Assembly (NCBI RefSeq): GCF_014633365.1
Contig: NC_068338.1
Coordinates: 48,495,716-48,559,715, forward strand
Direction: 5' to 3'
Length of the DNA stretch: 64,000 nucleotides
Origin: Diospyros lotus
Lineage: Eukaryota > Streptophyta > Magnoliopsida > Ericales > Ebenaceae
Shown here: one piece after another, positions 12,881 through 24,127 of the stretch
Position numbering within the stretch: the first letter of the stretch is position 1
Layout: the number at the start of each line of letters is the position of its first letter
Notes under the pieces: generated by a model
Told to the model about the DNA's origin: nothing
Seen by the model: only the letters and a program-made list of their open reading frames with translations
Databases searched by the model: none
Translations under genes and position numbers: made by a program

Positions 12881-13625
12881 CCTCATTATCTTAGATGAGA
12901 TATTTTAGTTATGTATCTTACTATTTTAAAAATATTTTAATTATTTTAAGTGTATTGTATATCTCAAAGTACTCAATAATACAAATAGCATTTTTCGTGT
13001 GTGAAATATGAATACTTCATCGCTATGGCAGATGCCGCACGTGGGCTGGCTCATAACTTAATTTTTAATTCAAAAATTAAAAATAGATTACTTTGAGATA
13101 TAATAATAACAATCTAACATTTGTCCCCCCCACAAGTAAATAGATAGAAAATACTTCTATTATGGTGTCCGCGTGCAGTATGAGTTACATTAATTACCTT
13201 ATAAATTTACGTGAATGTTGTTTTTTTTAAAAAATACTCTTTATATTTTTTTTAAAAAAATGAAAAAATAGTAAATAAATTTATGAAATTTTTTTTTGAG
13301 AATAAGACAAGTTGATAGATAGACTTATAAAATAGAGATTAAAAAATTAAAATATATTTTTTATATTATATTATATATTTTTTAATATAATGTGGATGGT
13401 GATATTTTAATTTTTTTAATTTTTATTTTATAATTTTGTCTCTAAATCTGTCCCGTCGTATAAAAAAATTATGCAACGGCCGTGTCGTCGGATTGGTGGA
13501 AGGAATTATATAGTGTACACAATATCAAACGAAAGCAGCGCGCGTGGCGCCCGCCTTTGCTTTATTGGCTTCCAGCTTTCTCTTCCTGCCTACACGCGGA
13601 CTCATACGGTTCTTCTTCTCTATAT
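12881..13625. other. 5' flank of F-box gene A
   Basis: AT-rich sequence shared with copy B (about 56,897-57,402). It has short A/T runs and no frame. A TTATATAG word at about 13,506 could serve as a TATA element for the gene starting at 13,626, but this is weak. The ATG is immediately preceded by TCTCTATAT. Confidence 0.4.
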
Positions 13626-16600
13626 ATGGCCAAGGCGCTTCCCAACCCTACTTTCACGATTCCCATGATGATGGAGAATGGCGGCGGCGGCGGCGGCGGC
13701 GGAGGAGGAGATTTCTGCTTAAAACTGCCGGAGGGCTGCATAGCCGATATTTTGGCGCTGACGGGTCCGCGGGGCGCTTGCCGGCTGGCGCTGGTGGCGT
13801 CGACCTTCAGATCCGCCGCCGAGTCGGACGCCGTCTGGGAGAGGTTTCTTCCCGCCGATTACAAGGATATTCTCGCTCGCGCCGTCCTTGATTTTAACTC
13901 TCCGCCCCCGGCCTCCAAGAAAGGCCTCTATCTTTGGCTTTCCGATCATCCGCTTCTGATCGACGGCGGCACTAAGGTACTGCAACTTCCGTTCAATTGA
14001 TGATTAATTTTCTCTGATTCTGACATGGAAATGGTGCGTTTTTATAGCATGCCGATATGCTCATAGTCCGTTCAATTCACTTCCTTATCGTAATCTTGTG
14101 AATTTCATTGGTTGACTTGATTTTCTAGGGTTCTTCTTGTTGGTCGTTTTTTTTTTTCGTCACTTATGATTCGGCTTGTGTGTCAATACTAAGTTAGATT
14201 CGCTTTGTAGTTCAGTAACCTATTTTCTTGAACTAGTTTGTTTCCTGGCATGGGAACATGAAATGGTACTGATTAAGTGCCCAACCTTTTGAATCCATTC
14301 TTGAGAGTTGATTTTTAACGCTGGTTTTAGTTCTTAAATTTCTGAACAAAGGACGGCATGTTAGGAAGCCAAACACGTGCAAAATCTGTACCTTAGGGAG
14401 AAGTCTTCAAAGCGCGTCATTTTTTTTTTCAGAATTGGTGATAACTGTTAAGTATGCCCTAAGAAGCACAGAAACCTCGTACAGGGTAGCGTTCTCGTTC
14501 CCGACATGTTTCTGAAACTTGCTTTCGGGAACTAAGGTTCCTTTTAATAAAGAATTCGGAAGCTTTAGAGAAACTTCCAAGAAAATGTTTCTAGAGTTCT
14601 TTTGTAATTGCAAGAACATCTGAGTAAGTGAATTGCTTCTATTTTTTCTCTCTCTCATGTTACTAAGAGGGTGTTTAAACTGTTTATAGCGTTTAAGTTG
14701 GGTAGCGTTTAAGCTGATAATGTGTTTGGATAAATATCCTTTTAAGCTATGAGTTAATAATTATGTGTTTGATTTGAAAGAGCTGATAAACTATTACAAC
14801 TTGATAAAAAGATATCAGTAGACATGTTATTGAATAATGTAAAATTTTATTATTAAATGTTGATAAATTATATATAATTATTAAAATATATTAATACAAT
14901 ATTATTATATGTATTATATATGTTATATAACAACAATATATATTATTATGTATTATATATGATATATTATTATATATATCTTTATTACTGTTATATATAA
15001 ATATAATAGTTATATACATATACATGCATATAGTTCGATCAGCCATGGCAGCAAGGAGGAGAAGCACATATGGAGGAGATGAGGGCGACGGACGGTTGGC
15101 GACGCGATGAGGGCGACGAACGACTGGCGATGCAATAGGAGCAGCGGCCAGCGATGCGATGGGAGTAGCGGTTGATGTTGCCGATGGCGGCCGATGCGGG
15201 TGGGGATGGTGATGGGGAGGAGATGGCTGAATAGTGGGGGCGATGACGATGGTCGACGGTGGCGGCCGAAAAGGCTGAGGTGATTGGCGGATGGAGGCAG
15301 AGAGGCAGAGGTTGAAGAAGATGAAGAAGAAGGGCCTGGCTGAAAATTAGCAAAATATATGAGGGTAATATGGTAAAATTGTTGGTTAACACAACTTATT
15401 TTATAGTAACTCTTTGCAAAAGCTATCTCCCACTAGCTTTATAGCTTTTGCAAAACGTTGGTGTAAGAGCGCTTAAGCTAGGTAGCTTAAACACTCTTAT
15501 GGTTTGGCAAATACTTTAATCAAATAAGTTAGATAGCTGGTAGCTTTTAAGCGGTCAAACCGCCTAGCCAAACTGGCCCTTAAACTGTGAAAAACTTAAA
15601 AGTTGAGTAGCGTTTAAGTTGATAACGTGTTTGGATAAATATATATGTCTTTGGTTTGAAAAAGTTGATAAACTATCAGAACTTGTCAAGAAGAATAAAA
15701 TGGATTTGTGGCTAAATAATACAAATATTCATAAAAATACTAATTTTTAATAAAAATAAATTATAAACTGATGTCCAACTGATAAAATTATTGTAATTAC
15801 ACGTCGTTAAATTATACACAATTATTAAAAAATATATTTATTGGGTTTTGTGTTTCATAATGAAGCCCAAGGCGGTGATGTATTTGGGCATGTCTAAATT
15901 TTATAGGCCTCGGTTCGTGAATGAAGTCCAACACCACTTACTGGCAGCCCATATATAGATGTCAGGCCATAAGCCCTTAATCTTTTCTTTGGAGGAGAGA
16001 TGGGCCTTGGCGAGTTTGCTCAAGAGAAAGGGAGCAAGCCTAAGCTCAAGCTCGCTTCCTTAGCCCATTACTCTCTTGCCCTAGGCCCTCAATATAAAAG
16101 GGAATTTGTTTCCCTTTCTTGTCCCTATGTGGCGACTGATCGATCCTCCCCCTTGTTTCCTTACTTGGCCGATTGTTTCCTTCGTGGTTTCCTTTTGTGG
16201 CTGATCTTCCATGGCTCTGTTTCCATCTCGTTCCAATGCCTCTTTCCATGTTGAGAGGCCGCATCTTTCCTTGTTGATCTTGGCCGATTTGTTGATGATG
16301 GGTGTGCCTTATTTAGGTGGTTCGATCATCCTTTCTCGGTAAGTTGTTCTTAGCCATTGGTTCGACCCATCATCTTGGTGATCCTCGTTGCTCTTGTGTA
16401 GACTCCATTGCACTTTAAACCTATGTGGTACTTTGGCGAGAGAGAGGGGGTGTTCGTGTGCTTGGCCGAGAGGCTTGAGGGTTTGAGGGGGTTTCGGATC
16501 CTTGGGCGTGTGGGTTTGCCTTTGTGGCTTGGTGTTCCTATTCTTGGTTGTTGCCTAAGTGGTGATTAGACAAGCCTAGATCTGAGCCTTGATCCATTGT

Positions 16601-19600
16601 CTTCGTAATTGCCATTCGATAGCCGAAACAAGAAGTTTTACTTACTGTTATTCGCATTCTTTATTTCAGTTTAATCTGGTTTCGATTTTGGTTTGCACTA
16701 ACCCTTTATTTTGTAGTTATCTTCCGCTAACAATATTAATACAATATATATCACACACACACACACACACAGATGCGGTTGATGGAGGAGAAAGTGGCGA
16801 CGAGGAGGCGTAGGTGGCAGGCGACGACGACAACGACGGACATGGATGAGATGGCGATGGAGGCAACGGTCGATGGGGATAGGATGGGTCTGGAGGCGTA
16901 GATCGATAACGATGGAGGAGTTGGAGGTGATGGCCAAACGTTAACGACGAGGAGTGAGATGAAAGAGATGGGTAGATTGGAAATTAGGAAGTTGTGTGAG
17001 GGCAAATATGTCTTTTACTTGGTCAACGAAATAGGTTGCCAAGAGTTTATTTGGAGGGGGGGTTGTTTGAATAAGCTACTAAGATAGCTTAAAGTTAGGC
17101 AGTGTTTAAGCTCTTAGATTTTAACAAATGCGTAACAAAATAAATTACGTAGCTTATAAGCTGTCATGACCCCAAGGAACCCCAATGATATATTAGTAAT
17201 ACATGTCATGTATTTTCCTTATTAGTTGCATTTTATGTTGTTGTTGTTAGCATCTTCAATTTTAAGCCTATAAATAGCCTTGAGTAGTTAGAGAAAGAGC
17301 TTAATGAATGATTTGAATCTCAATTCCCTCTCTCAATTCTCTCCCACGACTTCTCTCTCTCTCCCTCAATTCTGTTCTATTCTTGCCTTTCCCTCCCTTT
17401 CTGCTCTTCCTTCCTCTAATTCTTATCCAAATTCCTTCCTAGACCTTAGCTAAACCCTAGGGTCATGACAATTGGTATCAGAGCTCCCGTTCCTCGGCGA
17501 TGACTTTCTTTGTTGCTTCTCGGAATTAGAAGGCGACTTTAATAGCTGAATTCAGCAACATAAGGCCACGGAATTGATTGAGCGGTGACTTGTGTGATTC
17601 CACGCAGCAAAGGCGATTCCGTGCAACAAATTCCGAAGATTGATTTTCGGAATTGGAAGGCTATCGTGATCGGAAGCAAAGCCTTCAACGATTGAGATAA
17701 CTGTTCCGAGGCAATTTTCGCAAGTGGCAATTTAAGCGATCTTATCCAGAATCGAATTCCACAAGTAGTATCAGCAGAGCTCGACGAATCATAGAAGCAA
17801 GTTCCAAAGCTGACTCAGGAGATTTCCGAACGGTTGGATTTTAATTGTCGAAATCGATATCGGTGAGTGTCAGCTCGGATCTGAAGGAGAAGTAGGCGGA
17901 TTGGCTCGGCTAGGATTCTGGTGATTTTCTTCGAAATTGAGGACGAGCAACCCAGGCGATTCAAGGAGCGGCGAATTTCGAAGAATTGAAGCAGAGCATT
18001 GAGCGAATCAAGAATTGAGGAGAATTCCAATCAGAGGTCGGTGATTGGGTAAGTGGACGCAGGCTTGGGTGATTACAAGCGATTACCATAAGAATCCGTG
18101 ATGCTGGAATCCACAACGAATCTGATATAGAATGGGTGGATTGTGATCTGCATGCGACCATAGGCTACTGCTCTTAGTGACGAAATCAAATTAGGTAAGG
18201 AGGAGTTACGCAGCGGAAGTTGATTTCAAAAGCAAGATGTTGGACGGTGATTGGGTGTCGATTCGGCTGGGGCTAGCCTTAAATTAGTTCGATTCCAGCA
18301 AACTCACTGCATATGATTGAGGTGAAAGGCAGGAGCGATCGGGTTCGGAAATAGTAGGCGAAGCAGATTATTAGAAGGCGAAATTCTAGCAGCTGATTCT
18401 CAGATGCTACATCGTTACTCAAGCTTTGTGGCTTGGAATTGGGATGGTCAAACCACCGCAGGTGACGAAATGGATTGGGCAGTGATTCTTGAAATTCCGG
18501 CAAATTCAAGAAGTTCAACGAAGAAGAATCGGACCTGAAGATTGTTCTTGGTGGCGATTAAGATCAAGTGATTATCGAAGGCAGCAACAACAGCTGAATC
18601 AGAGATTAAGGAAGATTGTATAGAACAATAACCTATGGAAAATCAATTTTATGAGGTTGTTGATCATTTTAAGAGGTGGAATTCTGAAGCTAGGGAATAT
18701 AAGGTCACGTAGAAGGCGATGACCCACAGCTGGGAGGATAATGCAGCCAATAAAGCAAACATGCGTTGGGGACTAGCTGCCTCTCAAGAAAGAGTGCAGA
18801 GAGACTTGGAGAGGCATCAGAAGATGATGGAGCAACATGTCCAGCAAATCAACAACATGTTCAACATGCTGTCACCAGATTTTCCTCCCCGGGCTACTAA
18901 TCCAAGTTTGCCCAAACATGGCACCCTTCCTATGACCTATGGCTTGCAAGAGGCAAGGGAACTATCGGCTTTGAAACCTGAAAATTCAAGTAAGATGTTC
19001 TTCTTCCCACACTTCCAATCATACTCCAATGTCTAGGGAAGGGGAGATCAGGTGGACTGATCTCGCTGGAAATTTACATGACCAATTTGGGATGAAGAAG
19101 AACATGATTAAGGTGACTAAGGAGTTCAACAAATTAAGTCAGGAGGGATCGGTGATAGATTATTGGGATGGATTTGAGGAGTTAAGGTCCCTATTGTAGA
19201 GTGATCAGCTAGCTCTGATGGAGCACTATTTTGTATCAAGATTTATTAGTGGTTTGAAAGACAAACTGAGGTCAATGGTCAGAATGATGATGCCGACAAT
19301 TGTGAAAGAGGCAGCCAAGAGAGCAAGGCTGCAGGAACTCGCTTTGGAAGCCATTTTTAGAAAGCAAGAGTTGCAGCCTAATAGTTATATTAAGGGCAGC
19401 CAACTGATTGAGGGAGCTTCTAAGGCTGCAAATTATGACCAGCAGGAATCTGAGGAAAATTTGGAGCTAGAAGGGTCAATTATAACTGAAAACTCCAGCA
19501 ATAAAGAGAGATTGAACATGGATATTAGCAAAAATCACAGCTTATATTTGCAGGAAGCTGATGGAGTAGCTCCAGAAGATGAGGATGACGTTGCTGATAG

Positions 19601-22418
19601 GTTCCATGCCAATAATGAAAGACAGCCATGTAACGAGGACGTGGACCAAAGGAAAAAGCAAGAGGCTGAGGACTTGCACAATATTGCAGCTGTTGAGAAC
19701 AACCATGTGGTTCAAAAGATGAGGGAAAAAGAGGTTGCTACCACACGGTTTAGAAGTTTGGATATTGGAGAAGGGATAGTTGAAGTGGAGGTCTAGGAAG
19801 TCTTTATTGAAGATAAGGAAGGAGAAGAGGTTGTGAAGAAGGGAGAGGATATGACTACACCAACCTCGGAGTTTGAAGATTACAATGAAAATTTTGTTGA
19901 GGGGAACAAAACTCTTGCTGTTTTGTTTATTCCTCTTTTAGTTGGAGAGATACAACGCCGAATCAAATTTTGGCCTGCAACAAAGTTGGAATTCCTTTCT
20001 ATGATTGGAAATGATATGGTTGCAGCTATAACGGATCAATTAGAACCATTCTCAATGGAAATCAGAATGAGGGGGATGGTTGGACTTGCTGTTGCAGCAA
20101 GTCATAGTACTGATGTTTTGGAAGAAAAAGACACAAAAAGGCAAAAGAAAAGGAAGATACGAGATAAGCACAAGAAAAGACGAAGAAGAAACCAGATTGC
20201 TAAGGTTGGAATTGGTTAAGGAATGGGGTCAACAATTATCAATTTTTAGGGACAAGAATTGTTTGAAGGGGTGGGGATTGTCACGACCCCAAGGATATAT
20301 TAGTAATACATGTCATGTATTTTCCTTATTAGTTGCATTTTATGTTGTTGTTGTTAGCATCTTCAATTTTAAGCCTATAAATAGGCTTGAGTAGTTAGAG
20401 AAAGAGCTTAATGAATGATTTGAATCTCAATTCCCTCTCTCAATATTCTCCCACGGCTTCTCTCTCTCTCCCTCAATTCTATTCTGTTCTTCCTTTCCCT
20501 CCCTTTTTGCTCTTCCTTCCTCTAATTCTTATCCAAATTCCTTCATAGACCTTAGCTAAACCCTAGGGTCATGACATAAGCTAAGGGGTCAAATTGGTAA
20601 GCCAAACACCCTCTAGCTTTTGGCTTATCGGTAAGCTAAAAGGGGGTGTTTAGTAGCTTATTCAAAAATCCTCCCCCCTGGTTGCTTTTCCAAATAAGCT
20701 CTTAGCAGCTTATTGCGTTGACCAAACAAATGACGAATTTATCATCAAACATTCCACACATTTACACACTCTATCCCTTCTCCTCTCTCTGCCTTCACTC
20801 TCTCTAGACCTATCCCTAGCTTCTCGGTCGCTGTCAATGCCTCCATCTCCTCCATGGTGGCCGCAGGCCGTTGCCTCCAGCCCCATCCCCGTTGGCCTCC
20901 CTTCTAGACTCATCCCTGAAGGCTATCACCTCCAGCCTCTATCACTGCCTTTTCCATGTCCGTTGCCATCGTCCGTCACCTCCTCCATCATCGACGTCCT
21001 CCCCTATCGTTATGTGTGTGTGTATATATATATTTAACAACTACTATATTTAATATATATATTGTATTAATATATATTTTTAATAATTTTATATAATTTA
21101 TCAATATTTAATGATACAATTTTATTAGTTAGATATTAATTTATAATTTATTTTTATTAAAAAATAGTATTTTTATGCATTTTATTTGTATCATTTAACA
21201 TGACTATTTTAGTCTTTTTGTCAAGTTCTAATAGTTTATCAGGTTTTTCAAATTAAACACATAACTATATAAATGACATTTTAAAACACATTTATCAAAA
21301 TACGTTGTCAATTTAAACATTACCCAGTTTTTAACGTTTACACAACTTAAAAGCTAAATAACTTTTAAGCTACTTTTAAAAATGATAAGCCAAACAACCT
21401 CTTAACTTATTGCGGATGATAGTGTTTTCGCATTGTAGTTTGTACGGATGCTATTTAAAGTTATTATGGTTAATGATTCTTAAAGTTGAAGTTAGTTGAT
21501 GCTAGAATGGTTGAAATAATCTTTTATTTTTTTGGGGTTAAGTGAGAAAGTAATTTTTTTTATGGTATATTAAGATCCTTAGATTATTATAAATTTATAT
21601 TATATATATATATTTTTATATCATGTAGTGTTTTCTTAACGTTTCGTGTCCTGTTATTTTTAGCACGTAAAGTTTGTCACAATTTGTTTCACGTTGCCGT
21701 TTCTGTTTCCGAGCTACCTTCCTTGAGTATGCCTGATCTGCTTCTTGTTGGCATGAACAGAGCTTCAATTTGGAGAAGTCAAGTGGAAGGAAATGTTACA
21801 TGTTAGCTGCAAGGGACCTGACAATTGTCTGGGGCGATTCACCCGAATACTGGACATGGACATCTCTACCTGACAGCAGGTCAGTAGCCTTTTATTTACT
21901 ATATTTGTTTTAAATTTCTTTGAATATCTTATTATTGTCCCGCTGCACACTTTTATGACACATATATATAGTTAACCGCCACGAAATGCATTACTAACAG
22001 GTTCTCAGAAGTGGCTGAGCTTCTTGCGGTATGCTGGCTTGAAATTCGTGGTAAAGTAAGCACTAGGATACTATCCCCAAACACAACCTATGCCGCATTC
22101 CTGGTCTTCAAGTTAGCCGCAAGAGTCAAGGGATTTCAAGTGCCTGCAGATGTGGCCTTGGGAATTAGTGGGTGTGAGCACACAACTCAAACTACTTATT
22201 TAGATCCTGTGGCAGGGCAGAGGCACCAACACACAGAAGGAGACAATCAATATCCCAGGGTGAGAGAAGATGGGTGGATGGAGGTTGAGTTGGGTGAATA
22301 CTTCAACGAGGGAGGCGAAGAAAGAGAGCTGGAAATGAGTGTGATGGGGAGGGGCGGTCACTGGAAGAGAGGCCTCATCATTCAAGGGATTGATATCAGA
22401 CCAAAGGTGGATCAGTAA
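13626..22418 (+). CDS. F-box / phloem-protein-2 (PP2-B type) protein, copy A
   Basis: Exons: 13,626-13,976; 21,761-21,879; 22,001-22,418. They join in phases 0 and 2 and total 888 nt, or 295 aa. Residues 19-28 are ten glycines. Residues about 31-76 form the F-box ([12 protein letters not shown], then [10 protein letters not shown]). From about residue 118 comes the PP2 lectin-like domain ([17 protein letters not shown], then [14 protein letters not shown], then [10 protein letters not shown] and [11 protein letters not shown]). PP2-B proteins join SCF ubiquitin ligases through SKP1 and are thought to recognise glycans or other ligands through PP2. Against copy B this protein lacks about 14 residues in PP2 after VAGQR, a region usually present in the family, and it has VKGFQV where B has YGFEYL. 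Intron 1 is 7.8 kb and full of transposons. The upstream in-frame codons before 13,626 are unlikely to be used. Ligand binding may be altered. Confidence 0.88.
14665..15580. mobile_element. Long-TIR DNA element, copy 1, in F-box A intron 1
   Basis: It begins AAGAGGGTGTTTAAAC and continues with GCGTTTAAGTTG/GCTGATAA-type sequence that recurs, often inverted, in neighbouring copies (15,581-21,405 and 58,190-59,418). The AT-rich arms frame a GC-rich core (about 15,040-15,340) full of GGCGACGATG-like words. The end near 15,580 is ...CAAACTGGCCCTTA. The core has no sustained frame of known type. Long inverted arms suggest a Mutator-like or foldback element. Borders are approximate and the copies abut one another. 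Confidence 0.5.
15842..16732. mobile_element. LTR-like insertion with TG...CA ends
   Basis: This 891-bp block starts TGGGTTTTGTG and ends CCGCTAACA. It interrupts an arm that reads continuously as TATATT-AATACAATATAT in sister copies. It contains an AATATAAAAG TATA-like word at about 16,090, GC-balanced sequence and no sustained frame. The flanking five bases (TTTAT and ATATT) do not match, so a solo LTR is only a guess. A captured promoter or leader fragment is possible. Confidence 0.4.
16752..16771. repeat. (AC)n microsatellite
   Basis: Ten AC units follow a TATATAT stretch, at the edge of the GC-rich core of long-TIR copy 2. The sister elements have GT-rich/TA-rich tracts in the matching place (about 21,013-21,030 and 59,032-59,050). 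Confidence 0.9.
17162..17470 (+). repeat. 5' LTR of the gag-only element
   Basis: 309 bp, with TGTCATGACC and GTCATGACA ends. It contains a GCCTATAAATAGCC TATA box near 17,267 and CT-rich sequence downstream, as expected of U3 and R. Confidence 0.9.
17473..17484 (+). promoter_or_regulatory. Primer binding site of the gag-only element
   Basis: TGGTATCAGAGC matches the 3' end complement of initiator tRNA-Met and starts three bases after the LTR. Confidence 0.85.
18635..19796 (+). pseudogene. Gag of the gag-only retrotransposon, broken
   Basis: The reading frame starts at 18,635 (ATG GAA AAT), meets a TAG at 18,710, reopens at 18,719 and closes with TAG at 19,034. A second frame then runs to 19,796, with an in-frame TAG just before 19,218. 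The central part ([18 protein letters not shown], then [13 protein letters not shown]) is a Ty3-type retrotransposon gag motif, and the gypsy gag at 33.9-34.1 kb carries a similar one. The N-terminal part is helical and coiled-coil-like. The region after 19,440 is acidic and not recognised. There is no zinc knuckle. At least three lesions make it non-functional as read. Confidence 0.75.
19833..20219 (+). CDS. Lysine/arginine-tailed frame of unknown role in the gag-only element
   Basis: A 128-codon frame follows the gag end by about 35 bp and stops 60 bp before the 3' LTR. It ends in a very basic tail ([18 protein letters not shown]) that resembles a nuclear localisation or nucleic-acid-binding stretch. 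No family is recognised. It could be the last part of a longer gag read before a frameshift, or unrelated filler. Coding status is uncertain. Confidence 0.35.
   Translation: MKKGEDMTTPTSEFEDYNENFVEGNKTLAVLFIPLLVGEIQRRIKFWPATKLEFLSMIGNDMVAAITDQLEPFSMEIRMRGMVGLAVAASHSTDVLEEKDTKRQKKRKIRDKHKKRRRRNQIAKVGIG
20279..20576 (+). repeat. 3' LTR of the gag-only element
   Basis: 298 bp, beginning TGTCACGACCCC and ending GGTCATGACA. It lacks about 11 bp present near the start of the 5' LTR and otherwise differs by few substitutions, which suggests a fairly recent insertion. Confidence 0.9.
20636..21405. mobile_element. Long-TIR DNA element, copy 3, in F-box A intron 1
   Basis: It runs from GGGGGTGTTTAGTAGC to AACAACCTCTTA. 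It includes a GC-rich core (20,760-21,005) that resembles the copy 2 core in reverse orientation, a (TG)n(TA)n tract, and a long AT-rich arm. The same element is present in copy B (about 58,690-59,418), so it was there before the duplication. The right end (CCTCTTA) is the complement of the AAGAGG start of copy 1. Confidence 0.55.
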
Positions 22419-23540
22419 AAATGATTTAGAAGAATTATTATAAGTTCGCAATCTCAATGGAGCGAAGAGCTAGTGATCATGTCAGCTCCTGCAGTTTTAT
22501 ATTTAGTTAGTAGTCCACCTTATTGAATCTGTGTGAGGTTGGAGTCTCGAGTCTTGTTGATACATATGTGTTGACTATAATGATGGTGGTCCTCCATCGC
22601 CTGCTCTGTTGATTTCATCCTCCATATTGTTGTCTTCCAGAAGGATCTGTGTTATGCAAGGATTTTACTAATTCTTGAATGATGTCTGCTTTATTTGTCT
22701 TGTGGGTGTTGATGTCTGCTGTATTTGTCGCCCGAAAGAATGTGTGTTATTCCTCCTGCTTTCAACACTTGAAATTCCCACTGCTTTATTTGTCTTGATT
22801 GATGGGCGAATGTTATAAGACAAATTTACTGGTATGTCTCATAATGTTACAAGATAAAAATAGTGAGATGAATGTGCAATTATGAAAAAGATGATTCAAA
22901 TTATGTAAAAGCAATAAGATGGATTGTGGGGGGGGGGGGGGGGGGGGGGGTGTTCTTCACAGTGGGGCCGTATAACAATTCTCTAGCGACATATTAAGAA
23001 TAAGACAGATCAAAAGACCGGAGTTAAAGGCTCATCTAAGTATAATATGATTGCTTTTTGTTAATTAAATGTGGACTCGAATTGTCGATTACGATCAAAA
23101 AAAGGTAGACATTATATACAAGGTAGCACAAAAAGGGAAAATGCTAAAATAATATTTTAAAAATAAAAATAAAAAATGAAAGTGGGGTGAATTGTAAATT
23201 TTAAAAAAAATATATTTTTTGTAAATATAATTTTTAAACTTAATAAAATTTGAAATTGATATGTAATGTGTTATATTATTGAAAAAATTTGATTAGTTTA
23301 AAATTAATTTAATTTTGATATAAATAAAGTAATATGATAACAGAAAATAAAATATTTTCGATATGAAACCGGAAATAGTATTTTTTAAAAAAGGTAGAAA
23401 ATGATGAATTGTAAATTTAAAAAAATATAAGAGTTTTTTTATAAATATAATTTTTAAATTTAATAAAATTTAAAACGATATGGAATATGTCATATTACTA
23501 TTTTTTTGATTAATTTAGTTTTAATATAAATAAATTAAAA
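22419..23540. other. 3' flank of F-box A with AT-rich tandem repeat
   Basis: The first ~960 bp match 60,525-61,650 in copy B. At about 23,180-23,395 an AT-rich segment (GAATTGTAAATTTTAAAA, then TAAATATAATTTTTAAA, then TTTAATTTTGATATAAATAAA) is repeated, degenerate, at 23,396-23,540. Copy B has one such unit. No frame is visible. Confidence 0.6.
22928..22950. repeat. Poly-G run of 23
   Basis: Twenty-three G in a row in the 3' flank of F-box A. Copy B has only GGGGGTGGGGG at the matching place (about 61,177). The length should be treated as unreliable; the strand could form a G-quadruplex. Confidence 0.9.
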
Positions 23541-24110
23541 AAAAATCAAATAAAAAACAAACAAAGAACGAAACACAAAAACACAAAACACAAAACACCT
23601 CTAAACAAAAATAGGCAGGTGAACAAATAGAGAGAGAGAGGGGTTGACCGGCAGCAACCTGAGAGCAAATGACGGCGGCGACCGACTGAAGGACAATCGG
23701 CAGCGAGGCTTTGGGGTTCGACATCGAGAAGGGCGATCTTCGGCAAGAAACAACGATGAGTGACTGGAACTGGAAGCGATGGATCGGCGGTCGACAGCGA
23801 TGGAGCACCTGGAGCAGCAACGTGAACGTACGTGAGTGACAACGGATTCAAAGAAACAACGCGAAAGAAGGAGAAGAAGAAAAGAGAGAGAACAATAGGG
23901 GGTTTGGCCACATGCAACATGGGGGTCCGACCAGCCTTCGGCCTTCGGGATGCATGGGCAGCTATTGTTAGAAATGCATTTCCATCTAATTTCAGTGAAT
24001 TGCAAAACAACCTCGATACGTTTCACAATTTATAGAAAACAGTCCGAAAATCATTTCGGGCCATTTTCGCCGTCTCCAAAACGGCGTGTCCAACATGTTT
24101 CTGTGCAACT
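23541..24110. other. Sequence of unknown origin before the F-box relic
   Basis: It starts with an A-rich AAACACAAAACAC tract, a (GA)n run and a GC-richer, repeat-poor part (about 23,640-24,060). No protein or element end is recognised, and it is not present in copy B. Confidence 0.4.
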
Positions 24111-24127
24111 TAGGTGATATAAATATT

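Larger units (their letters stand above)
17162..20576 (+). mobile_element. Gag-only LTR retrotransposon (TR-GAG-like), TSD TAAGC
   Basis: Flanked by perfect TAAGC at 17,157-17,161 and 20,577-20,581. The 5' LTR (17,162-17,470, TGTCATGACC...GTCATGACA) and 3' LTR (20,279-20,576) differ by an ~11-bp indel and about nine substitutions. A tRNA-Met-type primer site (TGGTATCAGAGC) follows the 5' LTR and a GAAGGGGTGGGG purine tract precedes the 3' LTR. The interior carries gag-like and lysine-rich frames but no protease, reverse transcriptase or integrase. It must therefore have moved with enzymes from another element. It lies inside intron 1 of F-box A, in sense, and is absent from copy B. Confidence 0.9.
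15581..20635. mobile_element. Long-TIR DNA element, copy 2, split by two insertions
   Basis: The left arm (about 15,585-15,841) matches the left arm of the copy-B element at 58,250-58,510. A GC-rich core follows at 16,772-16,960. The arm resumes at about 17,040-17,161, is interrupted by the gag-only retrotransposon (17,162-20,576), and continues to about 20,635 (GGTAAGCTAAAAGGGGGTG). A further insert occupies 15,842-16,732. Removing both insertions gives an element of about 0.75 kb. Borders with copies 1 and 3 are inferred. Confidence 0.45.
4113..23380 (+). repeat. Segmental duplication, copy A
   Basis: From the ATGAGGCTCCC word in intron 2 of the R3H gene to about 23,380, sequence order matches copy B (35,215-61,650). 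This covers R3H introns and exons 3-6, its 3' flank, the intergenic hAT fossil, the F-box/PP2-B gene and about 960 bp downstream. Matches are interrupted only by insertions private to one copy. Genic parts look nearly identical by eye, while intergenic AT-rich parts are clearly more diverged. Borders are approximate. Confidence 0.85.

Noticed and set aside
23546..24035. Overlapping frames of 99-154 codons on the minus strand before the F-box relic
   Set aside because: Arginine/serine/leucine-rich translations of a GC-skewed stretch, mutually overlapping, with no domain.
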